DNA of 64,000 nucleotides, taken from CAZOWL01 sp964583605 (GTDB lineage: Bacteria; Pseudomonadota; Gammaproteobacteria; Chromatiales; Chromatiaceae). Of the stretch, positions 36,033 to 45,888 are shown in pieces; position 1 is the first letter of the stretch, and the number at the start of each line of letters is the position of its first letter. The stretch spans positions 8,537 to 72,536 of the forward strand of contig CAZOWL010000008.1 in assembly GCA_964583605.1 (NCBI GenBank). The letters run 5' to 3'. The notes below the pieces were generated by a model, which was given only the letters and a program-made list of their open reading frames with translations, had not been told where the DNA came from and made no database searches. A program made the translations under genes and the position numbers.

Positions 36033-37271
36033 ATGGCAACGAGAAGGGTAGTGGTCACCGGGTTGGGATTGGTGGCCCCGGTGGGTGTCGAGGTCGAGTC
36101 CGCCTGGGACAACATCCTCTCCGGACGCAGCGGCATACAGCCCATTACCCATTTCGACATCGAGCCGTTCAGTACACGATTCGGCGGGCCGATCTACGAT
36201 TTCGATCCTTCGCCCTACATCGCTAAGAAGGATCTGCGCAAGATGGATAAGTTTATCCATTATGGTATCGCGGCCGGTACCTGTGCGATCGAGGCATCCG
36301 GGCTCGAGGTGACGGAGCGCAATGCCAAGCGCATCGGTGTCGCTGTCGGTTCCGGTATTGGCGGAATCAGTGGCATCGAGAACAACTACGAGGCCTATCG
36401 CACCGGTGGTCCGCGCAAAATCTCGCCCTTCTTCGTCCCGGCCAACATTGTGAATATGGTGGCCGGCGACCTGTCGATCAAATATGGACTGAAAGGCCCT
36501 AATTATTCGATCGTCTCTGCCTGTAGCACTGGCACGCACAACATCGCCGACGCGGCCTTGATGATTCGCCATGGCATGGTCGACGTCATGATCGCCGGCG
36601 GCGCCGAGATGGCGACCACGCCGGTCGGACTCGGCGGCTTTGCGGCGGCGCGTGCCCTGTCGACTCGCAACGATGATCCAGTCGCGGCAAGCCGGCCGTT
36701 CGATAGAGATCGGGATGGCTTTGTACTGAGCGACGGGGCTGGTATCGTCATCCTCGAAGAATATGAGTTGGCGAAGGCTCGGGGGGCGCCGATCTACGCC
36801 GAGCTCGTCGGGGTCGGGATGAATTCCGATGCGTACCACATGACGGCCCCATCGGAGAGCGGTGAAGGTGCCTGCGATTGCATGCTGTTGGCCTTGCAGG
36901 ATGCGGGACTGAATCCAAGCGATGTCGACTACATCAATGCGCACGGCACCTCGACGCCGGCCGGCGATATCGCCGAGACCAAGGCCATCAAGGCTGCGTT
37001 CGGGGACCATGCCAAGTCGCTTGCTGTGAGCTCAACAAAGTCGATGACTGGGCATATGCTAGGGGCCGCCGGCAGTGCGGAGGCGATCTTCAGCATCCTG
37101 GCGTTGCGCGATCAGGTGGCCCCGCCGACGATCAATTACGAAACGCCCGATCCGGACTGCGATCTCGACTATGTGCCCAACACGGCCCGCGAGATGCGGA
37201 TCGACGTTGTGCTCAGCAATTCCTTTGGCTTCGGCGGTACGAACGGGACCCTCGTCTTTCGTCGTATCTGA
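36033..37271 (+). CDS. fabF: 3-oxoacyl-ACP synthase II FabF
   Basis: FabF condenses malonyl-ACP with growing acyl chains. The 412-residue protein has the catalytic Cys in VSACSTGTHNIADAA and the two His in NAHGTSTPAGD and KSMTGHMLGAAGSAEA. The ATG at 36033 gives MATRRVVVTGLGLVAPVG, the standard start. The 238 bases between acpP and fabF show no other feature. Confidence 0.97.
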   Translation: MATRRVVVTGLGLVAPVGVEVESAWDNILSGRSGIQPITHFDIEPFSTRFGGPIYDFDPSPYIAKKDLRKMDKFIHYGIAAGTCAIEASGLEVTERNAKRIGVAVGSGIGGISGIENNYEAYRTGGPRKISPFFVPANIVNMVAGDLSIKYGLKGPNYSIVSACSTGTHNIADAALMIRHGMVDVMIAGGAEMATTPVGLGGFAAARALSTRNDDPVAASRPFDRDRDGFVLSDGAGIVILEEYELAKARGAPIYAELVGVGMNSDAYHMTAPSESGEGACDCMLLALQDAGLNPSDVDYINAHGTSTPAGDIAETKAIKAAFGDHAKSLAVSSTKSMTGHMLGAAGSAEAIFSILALRDQVAPPTINYETPDPDCDLDYVPNTAREMRIDVVLSNSFGFGGTNGTLVFRRI

Positions 37272-37320
37272 ATCCGTCCTGTTACCTTGTGCCACGGGGC
37301 GGACGTAAGGACCTCTCAGG

Positions 37321-38169
37321 TTGCCCGCCCCGCTGCGCGCGTTGCTTGATGGTCGTGTCGGCGACTGCGTATCAGTCGCCGATCGCGGCCTTCAGTACGG
37401 CGATGGGCTGTTCGAGACCATCCGCGTCTCGCGCGGTCGCCCGTGTCTCTGGGCGGAGCACCTCGCAAGGCTCGAGCTGGGTGCGACTCGGCTGGGGTTG
37501 CCGCTGCCCGATGTCGGCGAGCTCTATCGCGAGGTCCTCGAGCTCGCGGCGTGCGGCGGCGAGGCCGTAGTCAAGCTCATCGTGACGCGGGGTGACGGCG
37601 GGCGAGGCTACCGTCGCCCCGAACGGCCCCAGTCGCGGCGCCTTGTGGCCCTCTACCCGCTGCCCAGCTATCCGGATGATTGGCAGAGTGAAGGGGTCAG
37701 CGTCATCCAGTGCCGCACCCCAGTCAGCGAGAATGCTCGCCTCGCCGGCCTCAAGCACCTCAACCGGCTCGACCAGGTCCTTGCGCGCACGGAATGGGAT
37801 GATCCTCAGATTGCCGAAGGTCTGATGTGTGATGCGGCGGGATCCCTGATCGGAGGTACGAGCACGAATCTGTTCTTGATCCGCGGGACCGAGCTCGCCA
37901 CCCCGCGGCTCGACCGCGCCGGGATAACGGGTACCGTGCGGACCGTTGTCGGGCGTTTGGCCCCGACATTGGGATTCTCCGTTACCGAGACCGAGCTACG
38001 GCCCGAAGATCTCATCGATGCTGACGCGGCCTTTCTGACCAACGCTGTGGTCGGCTTGTGGCCGATCCGTGCGTGGGTCGGTCGCATCGGCCGATACCGT
38101 CGACCGCCGGAGGACCTCGTCGCCGCGATCCGGGAGGCGAGCATGATGCCCGAAGGGGTTGAGGAATGA
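37321..38169 (+). CDS. pabC: Aminodeoxychorismate lyase PabC
   Basis: PabC splits aminodeoxychorismate into p-aminobenzoate and pyruvate for folate synthesis, using PLP. The 282-residue fold-type IV protein has DRGLQYGDGLFETIRV, the PLP-binding Lys in GLKHLNRLDQVLA, and GSLIGGTSTNLFLI. It appears to start at a TTG (37321). It overlaps mltG by four bases. The fab-pabC-mltG-tmk-holB order is typical of gammaproteobacteria. Confidence 0.93.
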   Translation: MPAPLRALLDGRVGDCVSVADRGLQYGDGLFETIRVSRGRPCLWAEHLARLELGATRLGLPLPDVGELYREVLELAACGGEAVVKLIVTRGDGGRGYRRPERPQSRRLVALYPLPSYPDDWQSEGVSVIQCRTPVSENARLAGLKHLNRLDQVLARTEWDDPQIAEGLMCDAAGSLIGGTSTNLFLIRGTELATPRLDRAGITGTVRTVVGRLAPTLGFSVTETELRPEDLIDADAAFLTNAVVGLWPIRAWVGRIGRYRRPPEDLVAAIREASMMPEGVEE

Positions 38170-39179
38170 GGCGAAACCGAGTCGTTGGTGGACTCCTCGT
38201 GGCGATGCTGGGCGGCATCATGGCCACGGCACTTTGGCTCGACTACCACCGCTTCCTAGAGCGGGAGGTCCCGCCCAATGGATCCGAGCCGTACTTCCTG
38301 ATCCCACGCGGCGCGTCGCTGCAGCAAGTCTCGCAGCAACTCGTTGCCGAGGGCTATCTCGCCGAGCCCTACCGCTTCATGATGCTGGCCGTGCTCAAAG
38401 GTCAGGCTAAGGGCATCAAGGCCGGCGAGTATGGCTGGGGTGAGGGCCTGACGCCGCGGGAATTGCTCGCCTTGCTGATCTCCGGCCGCGTTGTGCAGCA
38501 CTCGATCACGCTTGTCGAAGGTTGGACCTTCCGCGACGCCGTGCAGGTGCTCGAGGCCGACGAGCGGCTCGCTGGGAATGTCGCGGATCTGACCGATGGT
38601 GAGATCATGACGCGTCTCGGTCGCCCTGATAGGCACCCAGAAGGTCTTTTCTTCCCCGATACCTACAACTTCCCGCGTGGTACCCCCAGGCTCGCGGTGC
38701 TGCGCCGCGCGATGGAGCGCATGGATGCCATACTCGCCGAGGAATGGGCGCAGCGGACCCCTGGGTTGCCGCTTGGGTCCCCGTATGAGGCCCTGATCCT
38801 GGCCTCGATCGTTGAGAAAGAGACTGCCGTTGAGGCAGAGCGAGCTCAGGTGGCTGGGGTCTTCATTCGTCGCCTGCAGCGCGGGATGCGCCTACAGACC
38901 GATCCGACAGTCATCTATGGTCTCGGGGCAGACTATCAGGGTCGTCTCGGGAAGGTGGACCTCCGTCGGGACCAACCCTATAACACATACACGCGCGATG
39001 GGCTGCCGCCGACGCCGATTGCGTTGCCCGGTCGGGCCTCAATTGCCGCGACCTTGAGCCCGGCCGACGGTGATGCGCTCTATTTTGTCGCGAAGGGCGA
39101 TGGTAGCCACCATTTCTCATCGCGTCTCAGCGAGCATAACCGGGCGGTACGCCGTTATATCCTGAACGGAGATGGATGA
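38166..39179 (+). CDS. mltG: Endolytic murein transglycosylase MltG
   Basis: MltG cuts growing glycan strands at the inner membrane and so sets their length. The 337-residue protein has one N-terminal helix (RVVGGLLVAMLGGIMATALW), a LysM-like region, and the YceG domain with the catalytic Glu in ASIVEKETAVEAER. RLQTDPTVIYGL and YNTYTRDGLPPTPIALPG follow. Length matches E. coli MltG (340). It starts within the pabC stop (ATGA). Confidence 0.95.
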   Translation: MRRNRVVGGLLVAMLGGIMATALWLDYHRFLEREVPPNGSEPYFLIPRGASLQQVSQQLVAEGYLAEPYRFMMLAVLKGQAKGIKAGEYGWGEGLTPRELLALLISGRVVQHSITLVEGWTFRDAVQVLEADERLAGNVADLTDGEIMTRLGRPDRHPEGLFFPDTYNFPRGTPRLAVLRRAMERMDAILAEEWAQRTPGLPLGSPYEALILASIVEKETAVEAERAQVAGVFIRRLQRGMRLQTDPTVIYGLGADYQGRLGKVDLRRDQPYNTYTRDGLPPTPIALPGRASIAATLSPADGDALYFVAKGDGSHHFSSRLSEHNRAVRRYILNGDG

Positions 39180-39292
39180 TCTTGGTGGGAGCTGCCAGCC
39201 TTCATCTCCCAGTATCTCGCTTAGAACAGCTCAAGAATGGGAGTGAGACTTCGCCCGTCGGGCAGGTCCGGTCTGGGCTGACAAGGCTCCCT

Positions 39293-39418
39293 GACTAAGA
39301 AACCCGCGAGGCACGTTCGCTCCCTGGCCCTCTGGGAGAGGGTTGGGGTGAGGGAACGGTCAGGGGCGAGGTGACCTTTTATCATCCGGGGTGGCTCGCC
39401 TCGCCCCATGATCGTTGG
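39293..39418 (+). repeat. Dispersed intergenic repeat, copy C
   Basis: Plus-orientation copy between mltG and tmk. It has CTGGGAGAGGGTTGGGGTGA and arms GGTCAGGGGCGAGGTGAC and GGCTCGCCTCGCCCCATGAT with a loop of about 20-28 bases. It interrupts an otherwise tight gene string (mltG to tmk gap of 265 bases). Confidence 0.8.
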
Positions 39419-39444
39419 GGCGTGCGGGCGGAGTGGAGGACAGG

Positions 39445-40101
39445 ATGGCTGTCACGGGGCGATTCATCACGCTCGAGGGGATTGAAGGGGCCGGCAAGAC
39501 GACCCAAGTTTCACAGGTATGTCGGTTGCTCGAGGGCCATGGAAAGCGGGTTCTGCGCACGCGTGAGCCTGGCGGCGCACCGATTGCTGAGCGCATTCGC
39601 AACCTGCTGTTGGACCCGGCCAGTGCCGGCATGGCTGACGACACGGAGCTGTTACTGATGTTCGCCGCGCGGGCGGAGCATCTTGCCCAGGTCATCCGAC
39701 CCGCGCTGGCCAATGGTACCTGGGTCGTCTGCGACCGCTTCACCGATGCGACCTTCGCCTACCAAGGCGGTGGACGCGGGGTGGCGGAGGAGCGGATCGC
39801 CGATCTGGAGGAGCTCGTCCAAGGTAGCTTGCGACCGGATCTGACACTGCTGCTCGATCTGCCCGTCCCGCTCGGACTGAGCCGGGCCCGGCGCCGCTCG
39901 AGCGCCGATCGGTTCGAGGCCGAGATGCTCGGCTTCTTCGAGCGGGTGCGGGACGCCTATCTGCGCCGGGCGAGGCGCGAGCCCGGGCGAATCTCCATCG
40001 TCGATGCGAGCCAAGATCCAGTAACCGTCAGCGAGTCGGTCTGCCGGGCGCTCGCCGAGCTTCTTGCCCCGACGTTGGATGCTGGCGTCGACCCTGCATG
40101 A
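39445..40101 (+). CDS. tmk: Thymidylate kinase
   Basis: Tmk phosphorylates dTMP to dTDP. The 218-residue protein shows the P-loop EGIEGAGKTTQV, REPGGAPIAERIR, and DRFTDATFAYQGGGRG, all conserved. The ATG at 39445 follows an AGTGGAGGACAGG ribosome binding site. Its end overlaps holB by four bases. Confidence 0.96.
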   Translation: MAVTGRFITLEGIEGAGKTTQVSQVCRLLEGHGKRVLRTREPGGAPIAERIRNLLLDPASAGMADDTELLLMFAARAEHLAQVIRPALANGTWVVCDRFTDATFAYQGGGRGVAEERIADLEELVQGSLRPDLTLLLDLPVPLGLSRARRRSSADRFEAEMLGFFERVRDAYLRRARREPGRISIVDASQDPVTVSESVCRALAELLAPTLDAGVDPA

Positions 40102-41111
40102 CCACTAGCGCATCCCCGATGGCGAGTCCTCTCCCCTGGACGCGGGCGGCCTGGGAAAGGCTTTGGCAAGGCCGACAACTTGGGCGCATGCCGCACGCCC
40201 TGCTGTTATGCGGGCCGCTTGGCGTCGGTAAGCGCGTCTTCGCCGAGGCCTTGATCCGGGCCCTGCTATGCTCAGCACCGCGCAGTGATGGGCTCGCCTG
40301 CGGCGCATGCCAGGACTGCCATCTGCTTGCCATCGGCGGCCATCCGGACCGCCTAACGCTGGGGCTCGATCCCGAGGGCACGGGCAACGAGATCAGGGTC
40401 GAGAGCGCCCGCGAGCTACTCGACAGTGAGGCGTTGACGCCGCATCGCGGCCAACGCAAGGTGGTGCTTATCGATCCCGCGCATCGGCTCAATCGGTCTG
40501 CGGCCAACAGCCTATTGAAGACCCTCGAAGAGCCGTGCCCAACGACCACGATGATCCTGGTTACCGAGGACCCGGGGCGCTTGCCTGCCACGGTCCGGAG
40601 CCGCTGCCAGAAGGTATCGTTGCAGCGACCGTCGGAGGACGAGGCCTTGACATGGCTGGCGCCGCGCGTCGACGGGCAGGACGGGCGGCTTCTTCTGCGT
40701 CTCGCCCAGGGGGCGCCGTTGCGGGCGCTCGCCTTGCTCGAGGACGGCCTGCTGGCTCAACGAGAGGAGCGGCTAACCGGCTTGCGGGCGGTGCTACGGG
40801 GGGCGCGCGATCCGGTCAACGAGGCGAACGCTTGGCTCGATGCCAAGCCAGGTCTATTATTCGAATGGCTCGGCAGTTGGATCAGCGACCTATTACGGCT
40901 CGCTATAGACCCAGCCTGCCCATACCTGAGCAATCCGGACAAGCGGATGGATTTGAGGCAACTAGCACCTGAGCTGGATTTGGCCGCGACGCACCGCTAT
41001 CTTCAGCGCGTGTTGCAGGCCCGCGCGCGAGTCGAGTCGAACATCAACAAGCAGTTGCTATACGAGTCGCTCCTGATCGATCTGGCGCGTTTGGGGTCGG
41101 GGATCGACTAG
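40098..41111 (+). CDS. holB: DNA polymerase III subunit delta' HolB
   Basis: HolB is the delta' subunit of the clamp loader. The 337-residue protein has a degenerate P-loop (CGPLGVGKRVFAEAL), Cys residues of the zinc module (LACGACQDCHLL, with one Cys further upstream), the sensor region KTLEEPCPTT and the SRC motif in VRSRCQKVSLQ. It starts in the tmk stop and ends directly before the PilZ gene. Confidence 0.94.
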   Translation: MTTSASPMASPLPWTRAAWERLWQGRQLGRMPHALLLCGPLGVGKRVFAEALIRALLCSAPRSDGLACGACQDCHLLAIGGHPDRLTLGLDPEGTGNEIRVESARELLDSEALTPHRGQRKVVLIDPAHRLNRSAANSLLKTLEEPCPTTTMILVTEDPGRLPATVRSRCQKVSLQRPSEDEALTWLAPRVDGQDGRLLLRLAQGAPLRALALLEDGLLAQREERLTGLRAVLRGARDPVNEANAWLDAKPGLLFEWLGSWISDLLRLAIDPACPYLSNPDKRMDLRQLAPELDLAATHRYLQRVLQARARVESNINKQLLYESLLIDLARLGSGID

Positions 41112-41468
41112 ATGGAGACGGCGTCAATCGGCGGTCAGCAACGCATCCTGAGCTTTGCGATAAGGGACAAGAATGCCCTGTACCAGGCCTTCATGCCCTT
41201 CGTCCAGAATGGCGGTCTCTTCATCCCGACCACCAAGCGCTACCAACTTGGCGATGAGATCTTTCTGCTCCTGCAGCTGATGGATGAGCCGGACCGTATC
41301 CCCGTCGCGGCGAAGGTCATCTGGGTCACACCGCCCGGCGCTGAGGGTAACCGCGTCGTCGGCGTCGGGGTTCAATTCAGCGACCAAGACAAGGGTGCCG
41401 CCCGACGCAAGATTGAGCAGTATCTGGCGGGCATGTTGAGCGCGGAACGTCCTACCCACACGATGTAA
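41112..41468 (+). CDS. Type IV pilus PilZ-family protein
   Basis: A 118-residue PilZ domain protein in the place where type IV pilus PilZ is found in Pseudomonas and Xanthomonas (holB-pilZ-tatD). It reads LFIPTTKRYQLGDEIFLLLQ and RIPVAAKVIWVTPPG, with VGVGVQFSD. It lacks the RxxxR motif, as in the type IV pilus PilZ group that does not bind c-di-GMP. It starts with the base right after the holB stop. Confidence 0.88.
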   Translation: METASIGGQQRILSFAIRDKNALYQAFMPFVQNGGLFIPTTKRYQLGDEIFLLLQLMDEPDRIPVAAKVIWVTPPGAEGNRVVGVGVQFSDQDKGAARRKIEQYLAGMLSAERPTHTM

Positions 41469-41545
41469 GGCGATTTGAGCTCACTACGATGTGTGCTAGT
41501 CGCGACGCGGGTTGGTTTCCGGGATCCGATTGCCTTTGACGAAAA

Positions 41546-42322
41546 ATGATCGATTCTCACTGTCACCTCGATCATGTCGACCTAGCCCCCTACCATGGCC
41601 GCTTCGACCAGATGATGGAAGCGGCGATCGCGGCTGGCGTCGACCGGTTTCTCTGTGTCGCGATCAACCTGAGCCAGTATCCGGCGATGCGTAAGCTCGT
41701 CGATGCCTTCGAGCAGGTATCAGTCTCCGCCGGAGTGCATCCGAGCGAGCTCGCTGCGGACGGGCCGAGCCCCGATGAGTTGGTCGCCCTCGCCGCTGAC
41801 TCTCGCGTCGCGGCGATCGGCGAGACGGGTCTTGACTACTATCGCAGCGGCGGGCGCGATCCTGGTTGGCAGCAGGAGCGCTTCCGGCGGCACATCCGTG
41901 CAGCGCGGGCATCTCGCCTGCCGCTGATCGTGCACTCTCGCGCCGCTCGGGAAGATACGATCCGCCTGCTGATCGAGGAGGGTGCGGCCGACCTCCAGGG
42001 CGTTCTGCATTGCTTCACGGAGGACTGGGAGATGGCCAAGCAGGTGCTCGATCTCGGCTTCTTCATCTCGTTCTCTGGCATCGTCACCTTCAAGAGCGCG
42101 CAGCCGTTGCGCGACGTGGCCCGCCGGGTTCCCCTCGATCGCTTGCTGATCGAGACCGATTCTCCGTACCTCGCCCCCGTGCCCCATCGCGGGCGGCCGA
42201 ACGAGCCCAAGTACCTGTCCGCGGTAGCGCACTGCCTGGCGAAGCTGCGCGGGCTCGAGGTCTCAGAGCTTGGGGCGGTCACGGCAGAGAACTTCCACCG
42301 GTTGTTTCACCGTGCGGCCTGA
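41546..42322 (+). CDS. tatD: TatD-family DNase/metallohydrolase
   Basis: A YcfH/TatD-type metal-dependent hydrolase. The 258-residue protein has the metal ligands MIDSHCHLDHVDL, IGETGLDYYRS, LIVHSRAARED, LHCFTEDWEMA and ETDSPYLAPVPHRGRPNEP. The standard length and the holB-pilZ-tatD context support the YcfH subgroup. The 210 bases before ilvD show nothing I can name. Confidence 0.95.
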   Translation: MIDSHCHLDHVDLAPYHGRFDQMMEAAIAAGVDRFLCVAINLSQYPAMRKLVDAFEQVSVSAGVHPSELAADGPSPDELVALAADSRVAAIGETGLDYYRSGGRDPGWQQERFRRHIRAARASRLPLIVHSRAAREDTIRLLIEEGAADLQGVLHCFTEDWEMAKQVLDLGFFISFSGIVTFKSAQPLRDVARRVPLDRLLIETDSPYLAPVPHRGRPNEPKYLSAVAHCLAKLRGLEVSELGAVTAENFHRLFHRAA

Positions 42323-42532
42323 TGCCGATCACCTGTGCGAGCCGATCGCGCGCCTGCCCCCACCAGTTGTTACACTGACCATCGGCTGCGCCTCGCTCGC
42401 TGGTGAGGCGGGACAATCGCTGCGCTCCGGGTCACGCGCCCTTGCTAAGTGGGCGGCATTCGGCGATGGCTCAGTTGAGGCGGTCAAAGAGCGCCTCCCC
42501 GTCGAGAATCGTTGACAGTTACCGAGATCCCT

Positions 42533-44404
42533 ATGCCACAGTATCGCTCCCGCACGACGACACACGGCCGCAACATGGCAGGCGCCCGAGCCCTCTGGCG
42601 CGCCACCGGCATGCAGGATGCCGACTTCGACAAGCCGATCATCGCGGTGGCCAATTCTTTCACACAATTCGTGCCCGGTCATGTCCATCTCAAGGATCTC
42701 GGGCAGCTGATCGCCCGCGAGATCGAGTCCGCGGGCGGAGTAGCCAAGGAATTCAACACCATCGCGATCGATGACGGCATCGCGATGGGACACGGCGGCA
42801 TGCTTTATTCGTTGCCATCGCGGGATTTGATCGCCGATTCCGTGGAGTACATGGTTAACGCCCACTGTGCCGATGCCTTGGTCTGCCTCTCCAATTGCGA
42901 CAAGATCACGCCCGGGATGCTGATGGCCGCGTTGCGGCTGAATATCCCGACGGTGTTCGTTTCGGGGGGGCCGATGGAGGCGGGTAAGGTGATCCGAGAG
43001 GGCGAGGAGCGACACCTGGACCTCGTCGATGCGATGATCGCCGCGGCGAGCCCGAACGAGAGCGACGAATCCGTCCTGGAGCTGGAGCGCTCTGCCTGTC
43101 CCACCTGCGGTTCCTGCTCCGGTATGTTCACGGCCAACTCGATGAACTGCCTAACCGAGGCCCTCGGATTGAGCCTGCCTGGAAACGGCTCGCTGTTGGC
43201 GACGCATGCCGCGCGCCGTGAGCTGTTTCTCGAGGCCGGCCGGCTCATCGTGGCACTCGCGCGGCGCTGCTACGAAGGCGATGATTGCGCCGTGTTGCCG
43301 CGGGCCATCGCCAGCCGTGCCGCCTTCGAGAATGCGATGAGTCTCGATATCGCGATGGGGGGCTCGACCAACACGGTGCTCCATCTGCTCGCGGCGGCGC
43401 ACGAGGCCGGTGTCGATTTCACCATGGCCGATATCGACCGCTTGAGTCGCGAGGTGCCAAATCTCTGCAAGGTGGCCCCGGCGACGCAGCGCTTCCACAT
43501 GGAAGATGTGCACCGCGCTGGCGGCGTCTTCGGCATCCTCGGGGAGCTGGACCGCGCCGGCCTGCTCGATCGCCAGGTCGCGACCGTGCATAGCGCGACG
43601 CTCGGGGAAGGACTCGCGCGTTGGGATGTCATGCGTAGCGACGACGAGGCCGCGAGGCAGCGCTTTCTGGCGGCGCCCGGGGGTGTGCCGACGCAGGTTG
43701 CCTTCAGCCAGGATCGCCGGTGGTCGAGCCTGGATCTCGACCGTGCGGCCGGCTGTATTCGGGATCTCGCGCACACCTACAGCCGCGATGGCGGGCTCGC
43801 GGTGCTTTTCGGCAACCTGGCCGAGCAGGGGTGCATCGTCAAGACCGCCGGCGTCGATCCGGAGAGCCTCGTCTTCAGCGGGCCGGCCCGGGTCTTCGAA
43901 AGTCAGGAGGCCGCCGTAACCGGCATCCTCGGCGGCCAGGTCGAGCCCGGTGATGTGGTCGTCATTCGCTATGAGGGGCCGAAGGGCGGTCCAGGGATGC
44001 AGGAGATGCTCTATCCGACCAGCTATCTGAAGTCCAAGGGGCTCGGCAAGTCCTGCGCGCTGATCACCGACGGCCGTTTTTCGGGCGGCACCTCCGGTCT
44101 TTCAATCGGACACGTCTCGCCGGAGGCCGCAGAGGGCGGACTGATCGCGCTGGTCGAGCCCGGCGATCTGATCGAGGTCGACATCCCCGCGCGACGGATC
44201 CACCTTCACCTCGCCGATACGGTCATCGAAGCGCGGCGGCGTGCGATGCAGGCTAGAGGCCAGAAGGCCTGGCAGCCGCGCGATCGATCACGCATCGTTT
44301 CAACGGCACTACAGGCCTATGCGGCCTTCACGACCAGCGCCGCGCGCGGGGCCGTGCGCGATGTCGGCCAGGTGCAGTCACTATCCGATCCCTCGGGTCA
44401 ATGA
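42533..44404 (+). CDS. ilvD: Dihydroxy-acid dehydratase IlvD
   Basis: IlvD makes 2-oxo acids in valine, leucine and isoleucine synthesis, using a 4Fe-4S or 2Fe-2S centre. The 623-residue protein begins MPQYRSRTTTHGRNMAGARA, and the Cys ligands are seen in NCDKITPGM and CPTCGSCSGMFTANSMNCL. GRFSGGTSGLSIGHVSPEAA near the end is a signature. A TTG seven codons upstream is in frame, but the ATG at 42533 matches E. coli. Confidence 0.97.
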   Translation: MPQYRSRTTTHGRNMAGARALWRATGMQDADFDKPIIAVANSFTQFVPGHVHLKDLGQLIAREIESAGGVAKEFNTIAIDDGIAMGHGGMLYSLPSRDLIADSVEYMVNAHCADALVCLSNCDKITPGMLMAALRLNIPTVFVSGGPMEAGKVIREGEERHLDLVDAMIAAASPNESDESVLELERSACPTCGSCSGMFTANSMNCLTEALGLSLPGNGSLLATHAARRELFLEAGRLIVALARRCYEGDDCAVLPRAIASRAAFENAMSLDIAMGGSTNTVLHLLAAAHEAGVDFTMADIDRLSREVPNLCKVAPATQRFHMEDVHRAGGVFGILGELDRAGLLDRQVATVHSATLGEGLARWDVMRSDDEAARQRFLAAPGGVPTQVAFSQDRRWSSLDLDRAAGCIRDLAHTYSRDGGLAVLFGNLAEQGCIVKTAGVDPESLVFSGPARVFESQEAAVTGILGGQVEPGDVVVIRYEGPKGGPGMQEMLYPTSYLKSKGLGKSCALITDGRFSGGTSGLSIGHVSPEAAEGGLIALVEPGDLIEVDIPARRIHLHLADTVIEARRRAMQARGQKAWQPRDRSRIVSTALQAYAAFTTSAARGAVRDVGQVQSLSDPSGQ

Positions 44405-44506
44405 GCCCAGTCGCCATGAGCAGATGGCAGCGCGGCTGCCGCCGTGTCGGCCGCTGGACCTCGCGGGGCATGACACGGCTGAGACTCCGCGGGACCTGGT
44501 TGGCCC

Positions 44507-45352
44507 ATGATTAATCGCCGTGCGCCGGGTGCTGCGCTGCGGCAGCTCGAGGGATGGTACAGGACGCCGCTTGGTCGGCGGTTGGCGGCGAGTGAAGCCG
44601 ACTGCCTGGAACGGATGCTTCGCGATACCTTCGGCTACCAGCTGCTCCAAATTGGGTTCATCGAGGCGCTGGATGATGTCCTCTCCGGCAGCCGCATCCG
44701 TCATCGTACCCTCCTGCTGGATGCCATGCCGGGATACCGTGCGAGGGAGACCCAACGTGCGCATATCATTGTCGAGCCCTGTCGCCTGCCGGTGGCCACC
44801 GACAGCATTGACGCCGTTGTGTTGCCTCACGTGCTGGAGTTCGCCGCCGACGCGCACCAGGTTCTGCGGGAGACCGAGCGGGTTCTGATCCCGGAGGGCC
44901 GGGTAATCCTTCTTGGATTCAACAGCTTAAGCCTTTGGGGGCTGAGGCGCCTAATGACGCTCGAACGACGCAAACGGGTGCCATGGTGTGGCCGCTTTTT
45001 GACTCCCTTTCGGGTAGCAGACTGGCTTTCCTTGCTAGGGTTTGATATCGAGATCGAGGAGAGATTGATGTTCGGGCTCCCGTGGAGACGCGCGCTGTTC
45101 GGCCGTCTCAGTCTTGCCCATACGGTTGCCTACCGCCTCTGGCCGATTTTCGCCGGTGTCTACGCGGTGCGCGCGGTCAAGCGCGTCTCTACCATGACGC
45201 CACTGCGTCCATCTTGGCGGGAACGCCGTGCCCTGCTGTCCGGGCGGCGGGTTGTGGGGCCGTCGGTCCGCCTGCTGCCGCCGGCCCGTGACGGGCGCCA
45301 GGCTGCGCGGCGACGCCATCCTGCTTTAGGTGCGACTCGCAAGGGTATCTGA
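44507..45352 (+). CDS. YafS-type SAM-dependent methyltransferase
   Basis: A 281-residue class I methyltransferase encoded before rnhA, as yafS is in E. coli. The SAM-binding region is weak (TLLLDAMPGYR); recognisable parts are PCRLPVATDSIDAVVLPHVL and RVLIPEGRVILLGFNSLSLWG, typical of this group. The C-terminus is basic and Arg-rich. The substrate is unknown. The end nearly meets rnhA (stop at 45352, rnhA GTG at 45357). Confidence 0.82.
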   Translation: MINRRAPGAALRQLEGWYRTPLGRRLAASEADCLERMLRDTFGYQLLQIGFIEALDDVLSGSRIRHRTLLLDAMPGYRARETQRAHIIVEPCRLPVATDSIDAVVLPHVLEFAADAHQVLRETERVLIPEGRVILLGFNSLSLWGLRRLMTLERRKRVPWCGRFLTPFRVADWLSLLGFDIEIEERLMFGLPWRRALFGRLSLAHTVAYRLWPIFAGVYAVRAVKRVSTMTPLRPSWRERRALLSGRRVVGPSVRLLPPARDGRQAARRRHPALGATRKGI

Positions 45353-45356
45353 GCTC

Positions 45357-45797
45357 GTGGCGAAGCTCGTCGAGCTGTATACAGATGGCGCATGTAAGGG
45401 CAATCCAGGCCGAGGCGGTTGGGGTGCCCTGCTGCGTTGGGGTCAGCATGAGAAGGAATTGTGTGGCGGGGAGCTGGGGACGACGAACAACCGCATGGAG
45501 CTGATGGCCGTCATCAGGGGACTCGAGGCCCTCAAGCGCCCCAGCCGCGTCCGGGTCACGACCGATTCCCAGTACGTCAAGCGCGGTGTAACCGAATGGC
45601 TCGCGCGTTGGAAGCGCAATGGTTGGCAAACGTCCGGAAGGCTCCCGGTGAAGAACCGCGATCTCTGGGAGCGTCTCGATGAGGCCATGGGCCGTCACCA
45701 GCTCGAGTGGCAGTGGGTGCGTGGGCACCGCGGGCACGCCGAAAATGAGCGGGCCGACCGCCTCGCGAATCAGGGGATTCCCTCTTCCGCGGCCTGA
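45357..45797 (+). CDS. rnhA: Ribonuclease HI
   Basis: RNase HI degrades RNA in RNA-DNA hybrids. The 146-residue protein has the four acidic active-site residues in VELYTDGACKGNPG (Asp), NRMELMAVIRGLE (Glu), VTTDSQYVKRG (Asp) and ENERADRLAN (Asp). The GTG at 45357 gives VAKLVELYTDG, matching the family start; an in-frame GTG at 45330 would add nine residues. Confidence 0.95.
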   Translation: MAKLVELYTDGACKGNPGRGGWGALLRWGQHEKELCGGELGTTNNRMELMAVIRGLEALKRPSRVRVTTDSQYVKRGVTEWLARWKRNGWQTSGRLPVKNRDLWERLDEAMGRHQLEWQWVRGHRGHAENERADRLANQGIPSSAA

Positions 45798-45888
45798 GCC
45801 TTTGCGTCTGCAGCTGGCGCTTGCCTCGGCGATACGAATCGCCGTACCCTTAACCGTATTGAAATCAATCCTAATCTTAGAGTCGCCC

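Noticed and set aside
39221..39409. Minus-strand open frame reading DRSLTPTLSQRARE
   Set aside because: This is a translation of repeat copy C. Similar peptides appear from each copy and do not indicate a gene.
42370..42532. TTGACA at the start of the ilvD frame as a promoter
   Set aside because: It lies within a few bases of the start codon with no matching -10 at a proper distance.
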